A stretch of 51,213 nt of DNA. Source: Amanita rubescens (taxonomy: Eukaryota > Basidiomycota > Agaricomycetes > Agaricales > Amanitaceae). Below, one piece after another: positions 24,227-32,838 of the stretch. The DNA is taken from assembly GCA_015039365.1 (NCBI GenBank), contig WION01000377.1:1-51213 (forward strand), written 5' to 3'. Within the stretch, counting starts at the first letter, position 1, and every line of letters starts with the position of its first letter. The notes beneath the pieces were generated by a model. It searched no databases. It worked only from the letters and a program-made list of their open reading frames with translations, and was not told the origin of the DNA. The position numbers and the translations under genes were made by a program.

Positions 24227-25879
24227 TTATCTATCAATATCAAGTTTGCATACCATATACTGAACCCCTTTCACCACAGGATCCACTTCAGCCCATGCAA
24301 TGTGTACGCTCTTCTTTTGTATTGGGAAGAATAGCTTACCAGCCCAGTCATTTGCAACTGACGAGGCTGTTGTACTTTCTTGTCCAACGAATACTACTTT
24401 CCATGGAATATCCCGCAATCGAGGGGGCAAGTATTCTCGTACTTTCCTCATGCCGTCAACCAGTGAACCATGCTTAGAGCTTATTGTTAGTTGAAACACA
24501 AGGATATGGTTTTCAAGCACAAGCACGCTGTCGATCCCGGGGGCACCCTTAGGTGCAACCCAAAAAAAGGGAGGTTCTCCGGTAGTCAAAGCTGTCCATG
24601 TTGAGGGAATGACGTTAGACAGGTCCGTTAACTGGATGGCCTCAGTGCTACGTTTCCTAGGCTGTATCCATTTGCACGCTATGGGTTTTCCGGCTGCAAA
24701 GTAACAGTGGAACAAACGTTCATAAAGGTACCCAGCAGCTGAACGTGTCTCGCTGTGTCGACTGAGGGCTCGAAAGAACGTCAGCCTGACGTTGTTGTCA
24801 TACTCTTGAAGAGCTTCTCCTAAGACCCGGCAAATGGTTTTTGTTGGCACAACAGCGCGGGGAATAATGCGATCGACCTGGGACCCCGAGATAGATGGCC
24901 GGCAAAAGTAAAAACGGGATGGCGCATCAGCGAACAGGGCGTTCTGCTCTATCGCCAATAGCATGCCCTCACTTCTTTTCACGGCAGCTGGGGCGCTAGT
25001 TCTGTACAATTTCTCAATCTGCATATCCGTATGACCATTTTCAATGAAATCCAGTAGGCTTCGTGGATCGCAGCCCCACGTTTTACCCAAAGATGTCATA
25101 CGATTAACATCAAGATTCAGTAGATTGCTGGTAATTATATCAACTCTGACCTATGGGAAGAATGTGGGTCACTTACGCAAGGGTTCTAATCTCTTTCAGA
25201 GTCCAAATATCCATAATGTAGCATTCAGTACGAGCCTCCCTGCTCCATCTCTTCAACCACCGGTCTTCCCTTGGCGATGTTGTTTGGATTACGCGGATTT
25301 TTCCAGGCCTAGACAGAAAGATGGAACTGGGACTCCTGATTTGGTAGTTTGAGTCCGAAAGGGCCCACATGTAGTTGGACAAGTTATTAATGGCTGGTAG
25401 TATTCCATGAAGAGAGTGGGTGGTAAATCCCGATTCTTGAAAGAGCGCGTAAAATGGCCTGCCATCTGGAAATTCCAGTGCAACTGGACGCATCTCCCCA
25501 AGAGATACAACAAGCATATAGATAAGAAAAAGGGTTTTCCCTGAAAGAAGGTATAATGTTCAGCTCCCTAGGTGTGGCGCACAAACCTACCTATGCCAGG
25601 TTGTCCTGTGACGTACGCCCCTCGATGATAGGCCATATCCTCCTTCAATGTCCGCAGCGCGACACGATACTCTTGTCGAACAAGTATTTTGTCGTAATCC
25701 ATGACAGCGGTGGGAAAAAGCCTCTGAAAGGCACTGAGATAGATGCCGAGGTCGATATATTCGACATTCAATTCAGGGTGCGTAACCAGTACGTGGTTGG
25801 ATCTACCCCAAACCGCGCAAGTGAACTGTCGCAGTTGGGAGACTATGTCGTCTTCCAATATAGGCGGTTCAGTGTTCAT
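24227..25879 (-). CDS. Crinkler/RHS-type protein: P-loop NTPase plus PD-(D/E)xK-like nuclease region
   Basis: Predicted 523-aa protein; exons 25591-25879, 25177-25540 and 24227-25145. The P-loop GQPGIGKT (residues about 92-99) is rebuilt across the first intron (50 bp) and followed by LFLIYMLVV; WTLKEIRTL leads into a helical NTPase lid. The C-terminal part has FWVAPKGAPGIDSVLVLE and ILVFQLTISSKHGSL, the GIDS...hhhxQhT pattern I know from the restriction-nuclease-like domain of Crinkler/RHS proteins. These are described as host-directed effectors or inter-genomic conflict proteins, often spread with transposons; the role here is inferred. The second intron (25146-25176) is only 31 bp if the GGTCAG acceptor is used, which gives an in-frame join. 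There is no signal peptide. The lack of a long N-terminal header domain could mean a missing upstream exon. Confidence 0.72.
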
Positions 25880-26236
25880 GATGGATGTGTCTCAGACGTG
25901 ACGCATGATCAGGTTGCAATGGCGCATTTCCTTTTGTCATTCTTTCAACTGCTTTCAACTACTTTTGTAACTTTTGTATCTTATGTACCTTATATTGTCT
26001 TATGCTAGGATACCCAAAGCAACACAAAAGTAACAAAGGTGCATGAGGACGAAAGGTCAAGGCTAAAGGGGCTACAAGAAATAACAGGTAAATAACAGGT
26101 GAAAAAGCAGCGTGTTCGGCAACCCAGCTAGAGTCCTGGCAGGTGCATCTTGGCATGCCTTAAGTGATATGCCGCTTAACCTGGGCTGCCCGTAAGACGG
26201 CAGCCGGTACCGCGGGTGGTATAGGAGCGGGTGCGC
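25880..26236. other. Intergenic upstream of the Crinkler/RHS-type gene
   Basis: No coding region supported. There are internal near-repeats of TTGTAACTTTTGTATCTTAT type at about 25960-26035 and a directly doubled AAATAACAGGT near 26079-26100. Confidence 0.4.
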
Positions 26237-27173
26237 GCCGTGATTGCAAATAGCTTCAAGCTGCTCGACGTGCTTGTGCTTACGGCGCTCATGGCGCTCT
26301 GCACGTACGACTTGTTCTGTCATGCGCATCGCGTATTGTTGGCTTCTTCACCCGGCGCAACTTGGTGGGATTTAGGGGAAACATAGAAATGTGCACGTCG
26401 TTCGGTGACGAGGGCATGAAGAGCGCGTTGCTTATCTAGCCAACGCAGTGTTTTGCTGAGCTCAATGGCAGCCTGAGCACGAAGCTTGCCATGTAAGGGA
26501 GCGTAACATCTGTTCTGCTGGAGTAGCGTTCTTATTTTCGATGGTTATCTTGTTTTTAAAGAGATTGTCGTCGGCCAGACCGTCATCGCCGATAGTTGAA
26601 GGTAAAGCCTCAAGCTGGCGAATACATTGCTGCAAACGCGCTTCCACGCAACGATCAGCATTGAGGCCCAGGGGTATAAGGGCCTTAGGGATTGGGAGAC
26701 ACTGTAAGCGAGTAGCAAAAAGCTTGGGATCAGCATCGGCTGGGTGCGGAAGGCGATGTACCGGAGTTGACGTTGTCTTCGAAGAACGGACTATGCTGTG
26801 TTGATGGGGGTAGCCAAGTCTATCTTCTGATGCCCATGATGGTTCGGTAGCAGGAGAAGCGCGAGGCCTGACACTGTCGGCTGCTGATTCGAGAGAGAGT
26901 CGTCTTTGGAAGCCTTGACAGCAGCATCTACGATGCGCGACTGTGCATCCGGGCCTTGTAACGTTTCTTCTAGGTCTGTTCGTCCGGCACCCTCATTGCC
27001 CGCTGCGGGTGTTCCGGAACAGCGTTGCCCCGAGATAAAGGTTTGAAAACTTGAATTTGCGCCCAAAGCGGGCTGACGAGTTCTGTGGAGAAGGGTGTTG
27101 GTGTTTGCGGAGAAGCAGGATACGATTGAGCGGAGGGCGGTACCATTGGGGACAGGCTACTGGATGTGGCCAT
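26237..27173 (-). pseudogene. Broken N-terminal fragment of an SNF2/BRM-type chromatin remodeller (QLQ and HSA parts)
   Basis: Pieces in different frames follow the order of a SWI/SNF ATPase N-terminus. Start MATSSSLSPMVPPSAQSY at 27173; a QLQ-like motif (LWAQIQVFKPLSRGNAVPEH, about 27075-27010); a conserved linker (DADPKLFATRLQCLPIPKA and EARLQQCIRQLEALPS, about 26745-26600); LDKQRALHALVTERRAHFY (about 26440-26390); and an HSA-like helix (RMTEQVVRAERHERRKHKHV then EQLEAICNHG, 26325-26237). At least three frame changes and no splice sites to explain them. Homology stops after CNHG: the helicase/ATPase domain and bromodomain are absent, and unrelated sequence follows up to the Crinkler/RHS-type gene. 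I read it as a truncated duplicate. Confidence 0.7.
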
Positions 27174-28459
27174 TTGTGGCGGGTTGTTAAGAGGGGTTGA
27201 GGTTTTGAGCTCTGCCTAAAAGAAGAGAGTGAAGGGAGAGCGGGTACAGAAGTATGTGGACTAAGACTCATTCCAAGTGTCGGTCGTTACTAAGTAGTCA
27301 ATGTCGATCTTGCATCAGTGCAAAGGCGCCTGGCGAGCCCATGGAAGCCGAGCGAGTCGAGTTTAGGGAAAGGAGTCACTGCTGCTGTTGGACGGCGAGG
27401 AGTCTGGCCGCTACGTCAATTGGGGCCTTGCATGGTTGGCCAGAGTTTTTGGTTACCACGGAACAGGGCGCCGTTTGGGCCTATTAGAACAGCATCAGCA
27501 TCGCAGGGTTCGCTCCACAGCGCTGGTGAATCATGGCGGCAGGGTCGTCACCGTAAACCCCCCAGGTGCTTTGCTTATCCTGTAACACCGGTGACCGCCG
27601 CAGACAGGCGTGGCTTCGGTTGCTGAGTGTGAACTCAAGCATTGACAAGCTGCTGCGAAAAGGAGAGTATTAGTCGATTTTCCGTAACGATGTAAGATAT
27701 GATATCTACATTTCCTAGTTGGCGGGATTCACTCCTTCTCATTGAACTTGATTGTCTTTATCGAATGGGTCATCCTCCATCGTATCCGGCCTATTACGAG
27801 CAATGTAAATTTTAGCTCGAGAGGCTTCCAGTGCTTCAGGAGGGAAAAAAGAGGCGAAGAAAAGGATGACGTGGCATCACCCTACTCCGTTTACATTCAA
27901 CATGGGTTGATGAGAAGCCCAGTGGATGTGGCAGGAACTATGCACCATGTGGCGATTGTCTTAAGTGTGGAGTCAAATTCCCACACTCTCATATTCTACG
28001 AAAGACACGAACGAAAACCTGCAACACCGTCTGTCACAAAACTGACCGATAGCGATGGAAACGCGCCAGCGCATCTTGTAGTTTTTCAAGGTCGTCTTCG
28101 GTTAAAACACTATGCCGCACTATATAGCAGAATTCGAGAAATGCACGAAATGTGCGAATAACTTCTACAGGAAGATGCCCTTGGATTGCGTGAAGATATA
28201 CCTGCCATATTGAATATCAATCCGATGCTAAGACTCTATTAATTCTGATCCGAGTCGAGAACGCAGTGTAAACCGGTTTCCTAGAGTATAATCCCCGAGA
28301 TGGTAATGGAAATAGCCAGACCAGTTCGCTTTTACAAAGAAGAATTGGCGGGAGAGACCTCGAATTACATCTCTCTGTGCGCTAGGATGAACAACACCAG
28401 CTTGATGCTGTCGATATATATAGACATCGAAAAGCTGGCTGAAAAGTATCCGTCTGTGT
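27174..28459. other. Region without a supported gene
   Basis: An open plus-strand frame at 27742-28161 (139 codons) has no recognisable domain. The rest holds only short scattered frames. No repeat seen until about 28460. Confidence 0.4.
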
Positions 28460-28545
28460 ATGGACCTCAACTGAACTACAACGAATTGGTCTCTGGTCGA
28501 CAACTATTGACCAAAACAAAATTGATAGGCCTCAAGATTATGGCT
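28460..28545 (+). repeat. Inverted partial copy of the 5' region of the KH gene
   Basis: 28483-28543 matches the reverse complement of about 31836-31906. ATTGACCAAAACAAAATTGA followed by TxGGCCTCAAG is identical but for one base, preceded by a similar GGTCTCTGxTCG. Similarity fades on both sides. It is a fragment of the leader of the KH gene, or of a lost relative. Confidence 0.6.
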
Positions 28546-28896
28546 GTCCCCAGAGCCCCCAGAGCCAGCTCGTATTCAGTATTGCGGTGGCGTGCTATTC
28601 CACTATTGAACTAAAGCTTACCCTATGGTCCACCTTTTGTTCGTTATCGATCTCAGAGTCATGTATAGGATTAAAAGTCATACGCAGGTGCGTCCACTCG
28701 TCTCTCAAAGCAATGACATACCCCTATATTGGATTCATCGCACAGGACAGCCAGCCTCGTGAGCGTGGGCCGCCTCTCGTATTACATGTTCCACAGCCTT
28801 GTGCGAGCAACGTCGACAACATCATGGCACAAAATTTTACAAGAGCTATGGTTACAAATGTGCAACAAGACATAATCGTGATCCAAGTAATACTCC

Positions 28897-29346
28897 CTAA
28901 CGTCTTCCAATGTGGACTACCAGCTTTCCTAGAGCACCTGTACTGGGAGGGCGTTGGGCTTGAACCTGCCAACCATCGTCGGACGCAGATGCCTCCAACT
29001 TGTTGGTACCCCCTAAGGCGCCGTCCCAAGAAATATGGGCGATAATTCTCCCCGTTCGCGCCTCCTGGAGGTCGAACGATCCCTCGGTGCCACTTGGAGG
29101 GTCGGATGGCCGCATGCGCTAATCAAGAATGACCCGGGACGAATGATCTGACCATCGTATTGAGATGGCGGAATCTCTCCGTCGGTACCTACACATTTTC
29201 GAACATGAAAAATAAGTCGAGAAGATGAAGCGATCACAAATACCGTATTCATAGAACATGCCCGACACAATCTTTGGATTCCTGATTTCTATCTCCTCCT
29301 TGCTTTGATTGCCGATTTGGAGCGCAATCCACTGTTCAGATCGCAT
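28897..29346 (-). pseudogene. Aegerolysin-family protein, frameshifted
   Basis: Aegerolysins are small beta-sandwich lipid-binding proteins of fungi and bacteria; some form membrane pores together with a MACPF partner. Exon 1 is 29244-29346 (starts MRSEQWIALQIGNQSKEE) and exon 2 lies at 28897-29188 after a 55-bp intron. Family features in order: an aromatic N-terminal strand, an ISACG-type Cys-Gly motif, SGTEGSFDL, a WD-containing loop and a C-terminal ALGKLVVHI. The reading frame changes near 29105-29115, just after the Cys-Gly motif, so no single frame covers the protein. The WD loop also lacks the cysteine usual there. No MACPF gene lies within the window. Probably a decayed copy, unless the break is a sequencing error. 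Confidence 0.65.
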
Positions 29347-29575
29347 ACTGAGTTGGTCGACAGAGGATGAGAGTAAACTGTGAGAGGTTTGCTTGCTATG
29401 ACCTTGAAATGATACGAGGACCTTAAATATTCATTCTAGGCAACGTAATACAACCACCAGATGCTGTTCCAAAAACGAAATTGATGCTGTTGCACCCACC
29501 ACGGCTTGGCTCCTCCACGATTTTGACCAATAACAGAAAAAACGCAAGGCACGAGACCGGCCTTATCTTTCAATC

Positions 29576-29978
29576 ATGTCTATCGGACTAGATCGGTCCC
29601 CTATTGAACATTTAATGATACGGAGCATCATCACGATGACACTGTTGAAAAACGAGACATTCCCTTGTCATCGTGTGGGCGAGGCTTTCGATGCAAAAAT
29701 CTCTGACATCGATAATACTTCCTGTTTACTATGCACGTTCATCGCAAACGGGGAAAGGAGCGCGTGACACATTGTATGAGATAGAAACGTATCTCCACAG
29801 AAAAATAGTCTGGGACAGACAATATTTCCTGTCATTCGAGGATAAGTGTGTGATTTCCGAACCTCCATCATTGAAAATTCCTGTACCGTGCCTTGTCCAC
29901 TGGATGCCAGACATAGTTCTGCAGCGGCACGATGCAGAAACCGTGCTAAAAGAGTTACAAGCTGCAGAGAAAGTATGA
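29576..29978 (+). other. Unassigned open frames, possibly coding
   Basis: Two overlapping plus-strand frames (29576-29767 and 29673-29978) have coding-like text, such as LYEIETYLHRKIVWDRQYFL and QRHDAETVLKELQAAEKV, but no clean joined gene and no known domain. They could be a gene with one frameshift near 29760. Confidence 0.2.
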
Positions 29979-30319
29979 CTGGGTGAATCTCGATGAGCGG
30001 GAAACGTGAGAGTGGAAACACAGCCACAAAGATGCCTTCTGGCCTCCGTCGCGCAAGTCATCTATTCGGTGTCGCTACTTGAGCGAGTTACGTGGATCTT
30101 CTGTGAACGACCTTACTTGATTCCGGATGCTGCCTTTGGCCTTTTCCTCCCACCCTCCTACTTCAATTTCTCATAACCCATCATCAACAGCTGGCCCTAA
30201 CGCCCCCGGCATTGCAAACGTCTTCGCATTGGACCACAACCACAAAAGGTCATTCGTACCCCCCAACAGCATCCGCTCACCCATGATTACCAAAAGGACA
30301 ATGTCAGATCAATCACCGG
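29979..30319. other. Region without a supported gene
   Basis: A short plus-strand frame at 30127-30327 (Pro/Ser/Asn-rich) is the only open frame of note; no domain is recognised. It leads into repeat copy 3. Confidence 0.3.
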
Positions 30320-30835
30320 TGACGTAGAGTCCTTCCCGCAACTCCTCTCGCTATTGTCTTGTGTACCTACGTAAGTTGTCGGATGCTCAGAGAAGCGAGT
30401 CGGTGTGATACGTAGATTGTCAATTTTGGCGTTGCAGATAGCAGCGAGTCAACCCTGGTTATACCAATCCCGAGACGATCTCCGACGTGAACAAGAACGA
30501 GCAGCGACTCGAGAAGCTAAAGCGTTGCAAGCCCAGGATACCACACGCCAGATCCAAAGCCTACAATCGTATTCAAAGTTGACCGCTGTACCGGTCGGAG
30601 GCGTTGATAGAGACGTTCAGCGCTGAGATTGAAGTAAATCTATCCGACGAATAGTTTGTGTTCTTTTCACTCGAATCTGAAGCGGGCATAGTAGGCAGTA
30701 GGATCACCGCCAAACAATACTTAATCAGACGGTACATTGTAAGGCCGAAAAAAATCTGATCTGAGGATGTTCTGAAGATAGGTAAGGAGATTTACAGTAG
30801 CGGGTCCAATGTCAGTCTGAGGCTTGGGGGGAAAT
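30320..30835 (+). repeat. Dispersed repeat, copy 3 (right half only)
   Basis: Matches 23370-23860 in the same orientation, including GTAAGTTGTCGGATGCTCAG, TGTCAATTTTGGCGTTGCAG, GAACAAGAACGAGCAGCGAC and ATCTGAGGATGTTCTGAAGA. The left half found in copies 1 and 2 is absent. It ends 25 bp from the stop codon of the KH gene, so it forms that gene's 3' flank. Confidence 0.7.
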
Positions 30836-30859
30836 CAGTCCAAGAATAGGTGGCGTAGC

Positions 30860-31810
30860 TCACTCCTGAGGCTCAGTCTGTCTCCTTTCTTTCTCGTTCT
30901 CAAGCTGATGATAAAGCAGGAATAGTGCTTTTTCGTTGGACTCTGGCGTGCCAATGATGGTAAACATGCGCTCGCCTGTCTCGTCGTGAGGTGTCTTGGC
31001 GATGGAGATCTTGGATCCAGACAGACGACGGGTTTCGGTTATTTTTGTTCCACCCCGGCCAATGATACAGCCCACCATGTCTGACAGGATGGATATGTTT
31101 TGTGTGCGGAGATTGGACGCGGGAGATCCTGAGGAAGATTTTTGGCGTTTAGATTTGTCATATTTTTTATATCTGCGATATTGGCCCCTGCCATGTTTTT
31201 GGCTTCTGTCTGATTTTTGGCTTTTGCCTGATTTTTGGCTTCTACCAGCGTCGCCATCCTGGCGACGAGAACGCCTACTCCCGCCCAAGTCATCATCGTG
31301 AGCGTTACTGGGGTTAAAAAGCACGGTGTCCAATCCCCTCTCCCAGTTTTCCAACAAACATTTCCCGATTTCTTCAATCGCGAGCCCGATGGCTTCGGGG
31401 GTTCCCTGGACATCGACAATACGTTCCGTGGATTCGGGCAGCATGGCTTTGGCGGCGATCATACGTGCGCCAGAAGAGTCTTGTATGGCCTTTATCTTGA
31501 TACCTTGGCGGCCGATAATGGCGCCCATGAGGCTGTGGGAGATGAGGAGACGTATGGAGGTGATGGGGGAAGAGGGGTTTGCGGATACGAGTTGAGTGTA
31601 TGCCTTTGCCACCGCATGGACAGAGCCCGTTACAGCCAGAACGAGCACATGCACGCCGGAAATGACGTTGCTGTTGACGCCCGTGCAGTCTCTAAGTTCA
31701 GCGACATTAATGATGCCTACGTCTTTTGTGCTGAGGAGGGCACGGAGGGTGAGGACTTTATCCTGGGGGGGTGAGACTGAGGGAGAGCGGGAGTGAGACG
31801 GGGAGGTCAT
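30860..31810 (-). CDS. Triple-KH RNA-binding protein (PCBP/Rnc1-like) with KH1 lacking its GxxG loop
   Basis: Predicted poly(C)/mRNA-binding regulator, 316 aa, single exon. The start at 31810 has a good CCACCATGA context; the frame stays open upstream to 31873 (MTKTKLIGLKSQ). KH1 (residues about 18-60: LTLRALLSTKDVGII then NVAELRDCTGV) misses the stretch that normally carries GKxGK, so its RNA-binding loop is gone. KH2 is whole (SLMGAIIGRQGIKIKAIQDS; GRQG). KH3 is whole (DMVGCIIGRGGTKITETRR; GRGG). Between KH2 and KH3 lies a basic SQKSGKSQKSDRSQK run encoded by an 18-bp minisatellite near 31195-31245. The gene sits between repeat copy 3 and an SSP gene fragment. It may be a diverged duplicate of a standard KH gene elsewhere in the genome. 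Confidence 0.8.
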   Translation of the reverse strand: MTSPSHSRSPSVSPPQDKVLTLRALLSTKDVGIINVAELRDCTGVNSNVISGVHVLVLAVTGSVHAVAKAYTQLVSANPSSPITSIRLLISHSLMGAIIGRQGIKIKAIQDSSGARMIAAKAMLPESTERIVDVQGTPEAIGLAIEEIGKCLLENWERGLDTVLFNPSNAHDDDLGGSRRSRRQDGDAGRSQKSGKSQKSDRSQKHGRGQYRRYKKYDKSKRQKSSSGSPASNLRTQNISILSDMVGCIIGRGGTKITETRRLSGSKISIAKTPHDETGERMFTIIGTPESNEKALFLLYHQLENEKERRQTEPQE

Positions 31811-31991
31811 GGTGGGACTGTACATACCACGATAATCTTGACTCTTGAGGCCGATCAATTTTGTTTTGGTCAATATGCCGATCAGAGACCAATCCGTTGT
31901 GCCGGGACTTGGGGAGTACCTTAGGTTTGAATATTTGAATCCGAGCTGCCATCCGACCCTGCCGAGCGGTCTCTTTGATGAATACTAGATG

Positions 31992-32100
31992 TCATGGAAT
32001 CGCCGCCATGACCGAAATGCCGAGTACAAAGATGAGTAGCATGCGCAAGAATAACGATACCAGCTGCGGTTTTGCGAGGCGGATGCAGGCCATTTTATAC
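31992..32100 (-). pseudogene. Truncated SSP gene: core promoter fused to signal-peptide fragment
   Basis: The minus strand reads a TATAAAA box (32093-32099), the sequence TGCATCCGCCTCGC also found below the TATA of SSP1, then CAGCTGGT joined directly to TCGTTATTCTTGCGCATGCT, which encodes LFLRMLLIFVLGISVMAAIP and then stops. Leader, intron and start codon present in SSP1-SSP7 are missing, so a deletion near 32055-32062 fused promoter to signal sequence. No mature domain follows. Confidence 0.75.
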
Positions 32101-32838
32101 GAGGCGGGTAAACGTTGGTCCCAAGCCGAATCAGCTAATCCCAGGCCATAGTCGACCCTACTTACCAGACTTCTAGGATCCCATCCGTCTCGTTCATCTA
32201 ATAAGGCTTTGCCAGTCTGAGGCCACTGCACCAGCCTTCCTGTTCCTCTATGCAATCCACCGTACCCTTGGTTTGTCACGGATTCACGGTCATCCCGTTA
32301 AACTCAGTCAGGCATGATGAGCTTGATCCCGGTTTTCAACACGGTCACCGGTCACCCCTGCACCGTAAAATTCACCATCAGACGGCTTCAAAAACGATAA
32401 AACCAGATAATTATAAGTATCTAGCCTGATGATTTTGTTCAATCACGAGCACTCTTGAAGGTTGAGCGCTTGAGCACTGCGTATGAGGTTGTCTTGAAGT
32501 GAGTACGGGTTGCATTGCGGCTCGCTGCGGGATCATGTTCAGTGAGCCTCCGTTCTTTTAACGTCAAGCACCCACCTCGATAACATTTCGATAGGGACAA
32601 GTATCGCACTTCTGCCTCGTTCCGTGGGAGCGTAATGGACTTTGACCAGTGACGCGTTCAAGCAGTGAAACATTCTCGAGGAACAAGAGCCGAGCGTTTG
32701 CCTTATGGGTTGCAGTGGCAGTAACAAGACTTGTCATGTTTTTTGCGTAGTAAATGCAATATACGATGGATGATAATAGTACAAAATGGACACGTTACTA
32801 GCACACACAAGATACTTACACCAGGTAAAATGACTTTT
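32101..32838. other. Intergenic between the SSP fragment and the WW-like membrane protein gene
   Basis: No supported coding region; short frames only. It includes the 3' flank of the minus-strand membrane protein gene. Confidence 0.4.

Noticed and set aside
28300..28614. Plus-strand frame containing LLTKTKLIGLK, shared with the KH gene leader
   Set aside because: The shared residues come from the inverted leader copy, which is probably noncoding; no domain or start context supports a gene.
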